Shown piece after piece: positions 31,692 through 37,168 of a DNA stretch of 37,168 nt. The notes under the pieces are model-generated. The model made no database searches, was not told where the DNA came from, and saw only the letters and a list, made by a program, of their open reading frames with translations. The translations under genes were made by a program, and so were the position numbers. The stretch comes from a virus: positions 1-37,168 of the IMG/VR virus record IMGVR_UViG_3300044530_000398; one strand, given 5' to 3'. Numbering within the stretch: position 1 is the stretch's first letter; every line of letters begins with the position of its first letter.

Positions 31692-31854
31692 CTTTTTCTT
31701 GTTTTAGTTTGTATAATGCTACCATTGCGATGAATAGGAACGACAACCCTATGCCACCGGATATGATTTGTGCAGTGATTGGATAGTGAACGATGCACCA
31801 CCCGTAAAGTAATCCGCTAAGGATTGTCGTAAATACTATCGCAAAGTTTCTCAT
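31675..31854 (-). CDS. Small membrane protein, 59 aa, two predicted helices
   Basis: ATG at 31854, stop TGA at 31677-31675. The product reads MRNFAIVFTTILSGLLYGWC, then IVHYPITAQIISGGIGLSFL, then FIAMVALYKLKQEKDESKH. Residues about 4-21 and 30-49 are hydrophobic enough to span the membrane, joined by a short polar turn and ending in a charged tail. Two helices of about 18-20 residues in such a small early protein suggest an inner-membrane peptide, for instance for superinfection exclusion or host membrane modulation; this is inference. It overlaps the next gene by 17 bases and starts five bases after the stop of the gene before. Confidence 0.65.
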   Translation of the reverse strand: MRNFAIVFTTILSGLLYGWCIVHYPITAQIISGGIGLSFLFIAMVALYKLKQEKDESKH

Positions 31855-31859
31855 GGTCT

Positions 31860-32054
31860 CTAGCTGATTGATTTGTAGATACGAGTTGAGCCATCGTCCA
31901 TGATGGACATCTCGGGTTTGAACTTCTTCATTGCAGTTTGCACCGTGTCGATGAACCGCTCTCTGTTGTCGGCGTCCAAGTACAACAAGCGATCGATGAT
32001 CTCTTGCACGAACTCGCGCCTCTCTTCTACCGATGTAATTCTTTTGCGTCTCAT
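31860..32054 (-). CDS. Hypothetical protein, 64 aa
   Basis: A basic-to-acidic helical protein (RRKRITSVEERREFVQEIID, then YLDADNRERFIDTVQTAMKK). The Arg-rich start could bind nucleic acid or RNA, but no fold is recognised. It overlaps the DUF3846-like gene by four bases and is followed by the small membrane protein gene. Confidence 0.55.
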   Translation of the reverse strand: MRRKRITSVEERREFVQEIIDRLLYLDADNRERFIDTVQTAMKKFKPEMSIMDDGSTRIYKSIS

Positions 32055-32308
32055 ATGCGGTCCTCCTTTTCTATCTCCTTGTTGTCGATCAATAGCACAT
32101 CACCAAGCAGGAGAATGCCAGCCATGCTTGTCGCTATTGGGTTAGGTTCCAATCCAATCAGCGCTGCGTCTTCGTTAACGCAGAACGTCATGTCAAGATT
32201 TGTACGGACATACTCGATGTAACCACCGACTGCCTTTTGCTTTTTGTTTAGGTCTGATGCGTCATACTTGTCGATCACATCACCGTGTCTTGTAATTAGT
32301 ATTGCCAT
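32051..32308 (-). CDS. DUF3846-like protein
   Basis: From the ATG at 32308 the protein has 85 residues; the frame extends to a TTG at 32329 that would overlap the gene before it. The motif VGGYIEYVRTNLDMTFCVNE followed by GLEPNPIATSMAG and LLLGDVLLID matches the DUF3846 pattern (GGxIExV ... NexgkxxxLPxNxxAt ... GdvvI) of small proteins in phages and plasmids, often near anti-restriction or DNA-metabolism genes. Molecular function is unknown. It starts five bases after the preceding stop and overlaps the next gene by four bases. Confidence 0.65.
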   Translation of the reverse strand: MAILITRHGDVIDKYDASDLNKKQKAVGGYIEYVRTNLDMTFCVNEDAALIGLEPNPIATSMAGILLLGDVLLIDNKEIEKEDRI

Positions 32309-32312
32309 GTTC

Positions 32313-32801
32313 TTAGTGTTTGATTTCAAATTCTACATAATCTTTGTCGAGACTCCGGCGAGCCAAGACTTTGTAATCGTCATTGGTAATCTCAGTCAGC
32401 GCACCATACGAGTAGCCGTCGGCACCATACTGGGATTGGTTGGTAATATACGACATCGCACAATACCACTTGTCCCCCGGCTTGATTATCTTGTACTGCT
32501 CTCTTGGCATACCCTCTACTGCTTTGTCATTCCTGTAATCTTCGCCATCGAAGAAACCAATCTGCTCGCTATGCACCTTGATGATTAACTGATCAGGCGT
32601 CGACAACATGATGCGTGAATCCTCATGTGTGGCTTTCAACTCTTGGATGTTCATGCTTAAATCGAACGACACATCAACACACCACACACCCTTGCGGACA
32701 CGCTCGAATACTAAGCAATCTACTGTGTCGCTGGCGACACAAGGATCTGATACCACCATGATGCCTGACTTGTTAATGAACTTGAATCGTAAGTTAATCA
32801 T
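32313..32801 (-). CDS. Hypothetical protein with an SDPC motif, 162 aa
   Basis: The N-terminus has INKSGIMVVSDPCVASDTVD followed by FERVRKGVWCVDV, a pattern (V-x-S-D-P-C ... G-x-W-x-x-x-V) seen in a group of phage proteins of unknown role. The rest is beta-prone with IIKVHSEQIGFFDGEDYRND and a Tyr-rich segment (YITNQSQYGADGYSYGALTE). One copy of the dyad family (32725-32740) codes for V-A-S-D-T next to the motif. No active site can be assigned. Confidence 0.55.
   Translation of the reverse strand: MINLRFKFINKSGIMVVSDPCVASDTVDCLVFERVRKGVWCVDVSFDLSMNIQELKATHEDSRIMLSTPDQLIIKVHSEQIGFFDGEDYRNDKAVEGMPREQYKIIKPGDKWYCAMSYITNQSQYGADGYSYGALTEITNDDYKVLARRSLDKDYVEFEIKH
32725..32740. repeat. 16-bp dyad, GC-centre variant (GTGTCGCTGGCGACAC)
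   Basis: Perfect seven-base arms with TG at the centre. It lies in the coding sequence of the SDPC-motif protein. Compared with canonical copies the inner pair TT/AA is changed to GC/GC on both arms at once, so symmetry is kept. Confidence 0.8.
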
Positions 32802-33070
32802 CTTCCACCAAATATTGAAAAGTTATTTGTCATTGCCAATGTAATGATTGAATTAGTTGTGTCTTCAGATACCAATAAATCACGCTTCAATATGTCCTCA
32901 TCAAAGTACCTTGAGCATAGCACATACCGCACCAACTCTGCCTCTATGTACTGATTGATTCTCATGCGCACCTCGTCACTGGCTTCCTTGTACAAACTTC
33001 TTTTCTTTACAATTGATACCGCGTAGTTTACCTCGCGAATTAATAATGATTCTAAATCTTTTATTGTCAT
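32798..33070 (-). CDS. Hypothetical protein, 90 aa
   Basis: From the ATG at 33070 (a longer frame to 33124 would overlap the neighbour). It is helical, with alternating charges (TIKDLESLLIREVNYAVSIV, then RSLYKEASDEVRMRINQYIE). It contains no recognised motif. It overlaps the SDPC-motif gene by four bases (ATGA), so it is co-translated with it. A degenerate dyad (32859-32872, six-base arms, one mismatch) lies inside it. Confidence 0.55.
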   Translation of the reverse strand: MTIKDLESLLIREVNYAVSIVKKRSLYKEASDEVRMRINQYIEAELVRYVLCSRYFDEDILKRDLLVSEDTTNSIITLAMTNNFSIFGGR

Positions 33071-33084
33071 ATGTCTTCTATTAA

Positions 33085-33336
33085 TTAACCTTCCCAAAGC
33101 ATGATCGTTCCCGGATCGTGCCATTCAAAATACCATCCATTGATCTCTACAAAATTGTGGAGTTTAGGATTGACACCAAAGGTATCGTACCACCTCTCGC
33201 TGTGGTAGTTGAACCATTGGTCGGTGCCCTCTGCCGATATCCAAACACCGCCAATGGCGCCGTTGAATTCTTCGGTGATGCCCACCACATTAACGCCCTT
33301 CTCTTGAAGGGATTTGATAATTTGTTTCCTTGTCAT
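33085..33336 (-). CDS. Hypothetical protein, 83 aa
   Basis: The N-terminus MTRKQIIKSLQEKGVNVVGI is a helix and strand, followed by a beta-rich Trp/Tyr region (GVWISAEGTDQWFNYHSERW, then WYFEWHDPGTIMLW). No family is recognised with certainty; the fold looks like a small alpha/beta protein of the kind common in phage early regions. Its start lies two bases after the stop of the Cys-rich 242-aa gene. Confidence 0.55.
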   Translation of the reverse strand: MTRKQIIKSLQEKGVNVVGITEEFNGAIGGVWISAEGTDQWFNYHSERWYDTFGVNPKLHNFVEINGWYFEWHDPGTIMLWEG

Positions 33337-33338
33337 AG

Positions 33339-34067
33339 TTATGAGTGATTGAAAATGTATACTGATTTACTACCCTTCCCTCTTACACCACTGCACAGCG
33401 CACACTTACTGCATGTACTCTTGAACCCTGCCTCACTTGATGCCGGGCAGTTGACCATGCCGTCATGCTTGGTGTGGGTGCTGTTGTCCATGAACGCGCG
33501 CCATCCCATCATCTCTGCTGTCTTGGTCTGCTCTACATCATGCGTCGATGCCATAAAGAAATCTCGGTAGTAGTACGCCCATGGCTTATCCCATTGGTGT
33601 GTGTACCCCGACCACGTCTTGGCTACCACTGAGATACATCTCAACAATGAGATTGGTATGAGTGATGGCTCGCCATAGGTACCGAACCGTACATACCTTC
33701 TGTTGCACATTGCCACCACATCCGCGCCGATCTGCTCGTTGTATTTTGGGATGTCGTCCCATGATTGGTATTGATTACCGATGCTACGCAGTTGCGATAG
33801 CATACCCGAATACTGCATCCGCTTGTGAGTGTAGCAACCCTTCAACTCTGCGCCATTGCTCATTGCATACGGGCAGTCCAAACATACATCGCCGTCCTTG
33901 CTGAAGAACGATTGCATGCTCGTCTTGGATTGTGCATTCTCAAACTGATCTCTGCTGTAGTGGTAGGTCTGAATGATCTTCTCACCTTTGGGTGCGATCT
34001 TGTCGTTCGTGGTCTTGTCCAAACGGACAACACACAGGGTGTCCCCGATAATAAATTCAGTTCTCAT
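33339..34067 (-). CDS. Conserved Cys-rich phage protein, 242 aa, unknown function
   Basis: It contains clustered cysteines: DVCLDCPYAMSNGAELKGCY (about residues 60-79) near the N-terminus, and NCPASSEAGFKSTCSKCALC (about 205-224) near the C-terminus, which together could hold zinc or an iron-sulfur cluster. The middle has YVRFGTYGEPSLIPISLLRC and then GYTHQWDKPWAYYYRDFFMA, a pattern I recall from phage proteins of unknown function. The CX2C...CX5CX2CX2C arrangement is not that of radical SAM enzymes (no CX3CX2C). It is the first gene after the best promoter of the window (34177-34208), so it is probably strongly expressed early. Confidence 0.6.
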   Translation of the reverse strand: MRTEFIIGDTLCVVRLDKTTNDKIAPKGEKIIQTYHYSRDQFENAQSKTSMQSFFSKDGDVCLDCPYAMSNGAELKGCYTHKRMQYSGMLSQLRSIGNQYQSWDDIPKYNEQIGADVVAMCNRRYVRFGTYGEPSLIPISLLRCISVVAKTWSGYTHQWDKPWAYYYRDFFMASTHDVEQTKTAEMMGWRAFMDNSTHTKHDGMVNCPASSEAGFKSTCSKCALCSGVRGKGSKSVYIFNHS

Positions 34068-34089
34068 TTGTTTTGCTTTTGTTACGATG

Positions 34090-34109
34090 CCTCACCAAAC
34101 TTGGTGAGG
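34090..34109. repeat. Inverted repeat in the leader of the Cys-rich gene
   Basis: Nine-base arms (34090-34098 and 34101-34109, CCTCACCAA / TTGGTGAGG) with a two-base centre. It lies 23 bases upstream of the ATG at 34067, with no T-tract after it on the minus strand, so it is an operator or leader hairpin rather than a terminator. Confidence 0.75.
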
Positions 34110-34113
34110 ATTT

Positions 34114-34129
34114 GTGTCTTCGAAGACAC
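34114..34129. repeat. 16-bp dyad, canonical copy in a promoter leader
   Basis: GTGTCTTCGAAGACAC, identical to 17005, 24665 and 36214. This is a canonical copy in non-coding DNA, about 40 bases downstream of the predicted start site of the promoter at 34177-34208, and next to another inverted repeat at 34090-34109. Confidence 0.9.
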
Positions 34130-34176
34130 GACACTGAGCAACCAACAAAAGATGCCGTGTCCTCTCCAACACAGTA

Positions 34177-34208
34177 CAAAGGTAATACAATTCTTCTACA
34201 ATTCCAAA
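34177..34208 (-). promoter_or_regulatory. Full Bacteroidota-type promoter (TTTG-N20-TACCTTTG)
   Basis: On the minus strand, TTTG (34208-34205), 20 bases, then TACCTTTG (34184-34177). Both elements and the spacing agree with the primary sigma factor consensus of Bacteroidota. The start site should be near 34170, giving a leader of about 100 bases that holds two inverted repeats before the 242-aa gene. Downstream early genes are probably read from here as well. Confidence 0.75.
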
Positions 34209-34213
34209 TTGTA

Positions 34214-34455
34214 TCCCCATTTGTACACGGTTATAGACTGTCGATGTCCTCCAATCTTGATTCTTGTTCGTCCAAGTAGTCAGAATAGTAATCGAGCAGT
34301 TCCATTGTGTAGTCGGGCTCGAGTCCTCTGTCTTGCAATATCTCTTCTGGGTCTGCCCCATGGTCAATGAGCCTACACATTGTGCGTATCTCGCTCGCCG
34401 CGTCGCACTGCCCGTAGTCATCCTCCCGGCATAGTGCTTCTAATAGTGTCATCAT
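34214..34455 (-). CDS. Hypothetical acidic protein, 74 aa
   Basis: The stop codon is near 34231 and the start is at 34455 or 34452; the 3' limit given here reaches slightly into the gap before the promoter, and the coding part is 34231-34455. The product (LLEALCREDDYGQCDAASEI, then LIDHGADPEEILQDRGLEPD, ending in an acidic tail) is strongly acidic and helical, reminiscent of small DNA-mimic or inhibitor proteins, but no family is recognised. The start overlaps the Api92-like gene's stop by four bases. Confidence 0.5.
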
Positions 34456-35153
34456 GATAAGTTATGTTGGTCTAATAATTCTTGTGGTACGGGTTCGTAT
34501 TCGCTGTAGTCGTAGTAGTAGCCGGCCTCGACACCTTCTCGGATAGGGCTTTCGCATATATCACTCATCAACTTGGTGATCTGCCCGTTATCGGTTTCGA
34601 TGCCCGTGCCTTCCCACTGAGGTGCTTCGTACTCCTCGAACAGTTCGAACACCCCGTTCTCGTACTGCACATAGCCACCCCACCCCTGCTCCTCCTCGTA
34701 GTGGAGGATGAAGTTGGGGAAGTCCACCGCCAATGACTCCAATATGATCAGATTGAATGGCGCCCATGCCGTGCTGAATCGAAGCGTGTCGCCATCCACC
34801 TCGTGGTCGTAGCATCCCCACTTGGTACCCCAATTTTGGAACGCCCAGTCATACCAATTGTCCACCCCATACTTGCGCATCAACTCCACCTGCATTTTCT
34901 TGGTGATGACCTTCTTCCTGCGTACGCCATACGGATCGTCCTCATCGGTGATCTTGGCATTCTCCTTCATGATTTTATTGTACTCGCGCTGAGTTACCAC
35001 CTTCGTTGGCGCTGTGGTATTACGAATGTCGTCCGGCATGGGTCGGTAGTACCCACACAATCCGTTAAGTGTTGAGGCAATGACCTCAAGTTTCTGTCTC
35101 TGCTCGTCACTCAAATCCGTGAACGAGATCCTGTTGTAAACGTGGTTTGGCAT
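34452..35153 (-). CDS. Api92-like / DUF1281 ferredoxin-like protein
   Basis: This is a 233-aa protein. It starts MPNHVYNRISF, the typical beginning of Api92-like (DUF1281) proteins, and contains YYRPMPDDIR (about 36-45), NWYDWAFQNWGTKWGCYD (about 98-115) and STAWAPFNLIILESLAVDFP (about 126-146), followed by EEEQGWGGYVQYENG. These match the conserved order MPNHV ... PxP ... WYxWxxxNWGTKW ... TAWSPP ... FP. The family has a ferredoxin-like C-terminal domain and is common on phages and plasmids; its biochemical role is unknown, although it often accompanies anti-defence and DNA-transfer genes. Confidence 0.8.
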   Translation of the reverse strand: MPNHVYNRISFTDLSDEQRQKLEVIASTLNGLCGYYRPMPDDIRNTTAPTKVVTQREYNKIMKENAKITDEDDPYGVRRKKVITKKMQVELMRKYGVDNWYDWAFQNWGTKWGCYDHEVDGDTLRFSTAWAPFNLIILESLAVDFPNFILHYEEEQGWGGYVQYENGVFELFEEYEAPQWEGTGIETDNGQITKLMSDICESPIREGVEAGYYYDYSEYEPVPQELLDQHNLS

Positions 35154-35157
35154 AGTG

Positions 35158-35673
35158 TTATCTATTTATTTTGTGGTATAGTTGGGTGATGGCGTTCTTG
35201 AATGTATCTCCTTTCATTAGGCCATCGAGCGAAGGGTACTCTATGGTGCGGATGGAATACCTCAAGGTTGGCATCAGTTCGTACTGGCGCAGTCCGTTCT
35301 TGGCACGAAACAATGTTGGTGCTTTCGCGCTGATTGTGAACCGCTCGTCGTACCCTTGAGTCTTTCCGAACCAAACAGTTTCACCGCAATAGTCCGAGCC
35401 GGGGCTCCTGTGAAGCGGATCGCAGTCCACCTCAATACCCAACTTCTCGCACTCGGATATCAAGTACTTCATGTCCTGCTCGAATTGCTTGCTCAACTCC
35501 GCATAGATGGCTCGGTTCTTGATTTCAATGGCCTCGAAGTCACGCTTGGTCTGATTGATTTCGTCGAGCAAAATGTCCGCGAATGATGTTGGCTTGGGGT
35601 AATCGTTCATCGCCATAAATTCTTCCGTAATCTTGGCGATCAGTTGTTGTTGGTTTTCAGTTAATTGTTTCAT
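35158..35673 (-). CDS. Hypothetical protein, 171 aa
   Basis: The N-terminal half is coiled-coil-like (QLTENQQQLIAKITEEFMAM, then INQTKRDFEAIEIKNRAIYA), and the second half is mixed with DCDPLHRSPGSDYCGETVWF and LRQYELMPTLRYSIRTIEYP. Two cysteines and a His-Arg pair in the middle could be functional, but I see no known motif. It starts with ATG and overlaps the next gene upstream by 17 bases. Function is unknown. Confidence 0.55.
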   Translation of the reverse strand: MKQLTENQQQLIAKITEEFMAMNDYPKPTSFADILLDEINQTKRDFEAIEIKNRAIYAELSKQFEQDMKYLISECEKLGIEVDCDPLHRSPGSDYCGETVWFGKTQGYDERFTISAKAPTLFRAKNGLRQYELMPTLRYSIRTIEYPSLDGLMKGDTFKNAITQLYHKINR

Positions 35674-35851
35674 GTTGTTGTTCTTTGTCCCACAAGTTTG
35701 CTCGTAGGCTTACCTCTAAATTGTCTACATACACCTCGATGCAATCCTCGAGTTGCTCGTTCCATACCTCGACGTATACGCCGAATACTGTGGCACCGGC
35801 AGTAAACCCCTTACCTTGGTACCACGCCACTGCTTTTTGTTCCTGTGTCAT
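35657..35851 (-). CDS. Hypothetical protein, 64 aa
   Basis: A small mostly beta protein (AGATVFGVYVEVWNEQLEDC, then IEVYVDNLEVSLRANLW). No motif is recognised. It overlaps the genes on both sides (17 bases and four bases), in keeping with the tight packing of this block. Confidence 0.5.
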   Translation of the reverse strand: MTQEQKAVAWYQGKGFTAGATVFGVYVEVWNEQLEDCIEVYVDNLEVSLRANLWDKEQQHETIN

Positions 35852-36081
35852 ATCGTGTGAATTAATACGGCTCCGCTTTCGTTTTGGTAGAACATGGCTC
35901 CGCCGTCATTGCCTTCGTCATCTGCTTGTGGGATGAGAAGAGATCCGTCAGTGAACCTGATTACGAGTGGCCTGCTATGCCACCCTGCCTCGTCCGCTTC
36001 TTCTTTGGTCATGTAGCGTACGCTTGAGATTTTCTTTGTCGCTAAGAACATGAAGTTGTTTGCGTATTGTTGGTCTGTCAT
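35848..36081 (-). CDS. Hypothetical protein, 77 aa
   Basis: It contains VRYMTKEEADEAGWHSRPLV, then IRFTDGSLLIPQADDEGNDG and ALFY-like GGAMFYQNESG. The pattern of a Trp-containing helix followed by a DGSLLIPQxDDEGNDGG strand is seen in small phage proteins of unknown function near DUF3846- and Api92-like genes. It has four-base overlaps with both neighbours. Confidence 0.6.
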   Translation of the reverse strand: MTDQQYANNFMFLATKKISSVRYMTKEEADEAGWHSRPLVIRFTDGSLLIPQADDEGNDGGAMFYQNESGAVLIHTI

Positions 36082-36626
36082 GATAGTTGTTTTAAGATTT
36101 GTTGTTTGATTTCTTCAGTTGTTATCCGTGTTAGGTATGAGTCCAATTCATCCTTGAGTCCGCTTGCCTCATGGTCGTATCCATAATACCCATAGCATGA
36201 ATCAATCTCCTCAGTGTCTTCGAAGACACGCACCCCATACACCTCGCCGTTCATGTAGTGAGCGAACACCCTGAGTTCTTGCGTGACATTGACGTATGCA
36301 TCTTGTGCGTCGCCCTCGTCGCTGACGATAAAGCCAACTTGCGCCGAGTCCCACCTGCACTCGAACGAATTGACTGAGAACGCCACGTTGCCATGGTCGA
36401 GCATGAATACTGGGTACACCCACTTGTACTCCTTGTCCAATGCATCCTTCATTTCGTTCCACGATGCGTAATCACCATGTCTGATACCTGCCTCGTTCGG
36501 CAATAGGTACCTGTTGTGGAACATAATAAACTTGGTTGCATTGCACCAATTTCTTGGGCTCTCCGCAAAGTCGTCGCAGATAATCTCTACCGAGATATTT
36601 TCTACCTTGATTTCTTGTTGTGTCAT
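36078..36626 (-). CDS. Conserved phage protein with DSC-YGYYG motif, 182 aa
   Basis: It follows the order of a widespread phage family of unknown function: SPRNWCNATKFIMFHNRYLL (about 24-43), YPVFMLDHGNVAFSVNSF (about 71-88), CRWDSAQVGFIVSD (about 90-103), EVYGVRVFEDTEEIDSCYGYYG split around a canonical 16-bp dyad, and a helical C-terminus. In relatives I recall PRxWxNLG, YxLDHSG, CPWDSGQVG and DSCWGFYG at these places. It is thought to be an early protein; no enzymatic role is known. It overlaps the next gene by four bases and starts two bases after the preceding stop. Confidence 0.7.
   Translation of the reverse strand: MTQQEIKVENISVEIICDDFAESPRNWCNATKFIMFHNRYLLPNEAGIRHGDYASWNEMKDALDKEYKWVYPVFMLDHGNVAFSVNSFECRWDSAQVGFIVSDEGDAQDAYVNVTQELRVFAHYMNGEVYGVRVFEDTEEIDSCYGYYGYDHEASGLKDELDSYLTRITTEEIKQQILKQLS
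36214..36229. repeat. 16-bp dyad, canonical copy
   Basis: GTGTCTTCGAAGACAC, identical to 17005, 24665 and 34114, here read GTC TTC GAA GAC AC (V-F-E-D-T), a third reading phase compared with the other coding copies. Confidence 0.9.
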
Positions 36627-36628
36627 AA

Positions 36629-37168
36629 TTATTCAGTGTCTTTGGCGATACCCTCTGTTATCATTTGGCGTATCTCTTCGCTTGTGTATGTGATGGTTGG
36701 ATCGTCAGCGTCCACGGCAGTTATGTATCCGATTAGGTCGTCGAGCGTCTCATCGCTACCCATGTACTCACGCAGGTATTCGTGTATCATATACTCCTCT
36801 GGCGTGGTGAATAACTTGGCATTGGTATACCCACCGCGTGCATCGCACCCACCATGGATCTGCAACAGCAAGTACACCTCGTCGTCAATCTCAACCCAAC
36901 TGCCCTGCAATATCTGCGATAGATCCGAGTCCCCATTGTAGGTGTTGAATGTGTACCCCACCTTCACCTCATGGTTTGCCTTGAGCCAATCCCATTGTGC
37001 CTTGCTCACACCATACACCTCGTCATCCGCATCCCAATCCCTGCATGGCATGGCGTTGAACTGCTCGCACAATTCATCCATGTCCAACTGCGACAGGAAG
37101 TGGAACACCGATACAGTTCTCTCCAAATAGTTGCCACTCTTGCGATATGTGTACCTCTCCTCGGGTTC
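36629..37168 (-). CDS. Hypothetical protein (5' end outside window)
   Basis: The frame is open to the window edge (upstream residues EPEERYTYRKSGNYLERTVS), so the TTG at 37126 is not the start and at least 179 residues are coded. Contents include FLSQLDMDELCEQFNAMPCR, then YGVSKAQWDWLKANHEVKVG, LLLQIHGGCDARGGYTNAKL and an acidic C-terminus TYTSEEIRQMITEGIAKDTE. The HGGCDARGGYT segment with its Cys and His is the most conserved-looking part. No family is recognised. A degenerate dyad (36636-36651) overlaps the C-terminal codons. Confidence 0.6.
   Translation of the reverse strand, partial: EPEERYTYRKSGNYLERTVSVFHFLSQLDMDELCEQFNAMPCRDWDADDEVYGVSKAQWDWLKANHEVKVGYTFNTYNGDSDLSQILQGSWVEIDDEVYLLLQIHGGCDARGGYTNAKLFTTPEEYMIHEYLREYMGSDETLDDLIGYITAVDADDPTITYTSEEIRQMITEGIAKDTE

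Noticed and set aside
33825-34370. Rightward ORF of 181 aa across the promoter region
   Set aside because: It lies opposite the ends of two real leftward genes and covers a clear promoter and two inverted repeats; the translation has no protein-like pattern.
16966-36229. CRISPR array as an explanation of the repeated 16-mer
   Set aside because: Copies are kilobases apart, mostly inside genes, with no regular spacers.
1-37168. Stop-codon reassignment as in some crAss-like phages
   Set aside because: All long genes run without in-frame TAG or TGA; a TAG ends the annealase gene and TGA ends several early genes, so the standard bacterial code fits.
1-37168. tRNA or rRNA genes
   Set aside because: No gap is large enough or has a visible cloverleaf; the few intergenic spaces are explained by promoters, terminators and short repeats. 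A dedicated tRNA scan was not possible.

Overview
The window is a piece of a double-stranded DNA phage (or phage-like contig) that infects a member of the Bacteroidota. It most resembles the crAss-like podoviruses (Crassvirales). Three things point there. First, the virion proteins in the left half read like crAss-like homologues: major capsid, the next head protein, ring/tail-accessory proteins, the P22 gp10-like stabilization/muzzle protein, and very large internal virion proteins. Second, there are Bacteroidota-type promoter elements: a full TTTG-N20-TAnnTTTG at 34177-34208 on the minus strand, and several isolated TAnnTTTG -7 boxes. Third, the replication and recombination genes are of types common in Bacteroidota phages. 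Family names come from recalled motifs; no database search was possible.

Layout. Positions 1-21849 form one rightward late (virion) block. It holds the partial major capsid protein and a terminator, a head protein and a second terminator with a -7 box directly after it, two ring/tail-accessory proteins, a 1554-aa tail stabilization protein, a 431-aa Cys-rich tail protein, a 264-aa tail protein and a small GNAT-like acetyltransferase with its own -7 box. Three internal/ejected virion proteins follow, the last one 2703 aa long. Positions 21851-37168 form a leftward early block that meets the late block tail-to-tail with one base between stop codons. In its own 5' to 3' direction (right to left) it starts with a dense set of small genes of mostly unknown function. 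It continues with a DnaA-domain-IV-like protein, a DUF1071/Sak3-like annealing protein, a PD-(D/E)XK exonuclease and an SSB-like protein. After a terminator and an AT-rich repeat-bearing gap come a primase-SF3 helicase fusion, an SF2 helicase, several tiny ORFs, a VRR-NUC nuclease and a second nuclease-like protein.

How it works together. The early block supplies recombination-linked replication: annealase, exonuclease and SSB-like protein, primase-helicase, SF2 helicase and nucleases. The AT-rich gap at 27339-27546 is a candidate origin or operator, possibly served by the DnaA-like protein. The late block builds the capsid, the ring/tail complex, and the cargo ejected into the host.

The strongest unexplained signal is a dispersed 16-bp dyad, GTGTC-N6-GACAC. 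It occurs seven times, four of them the identical sequence GTGTCTTCGAAGACAC. It sits in coding sequence in three different reading frames and in two gaps or leaders, and the inner positions change as complementary pairs (TT/AA versus GC/GC). This suggests selection on the DNA or RNA itself: a dimeric protein site, a hairpin, or a small mobile palindrome.
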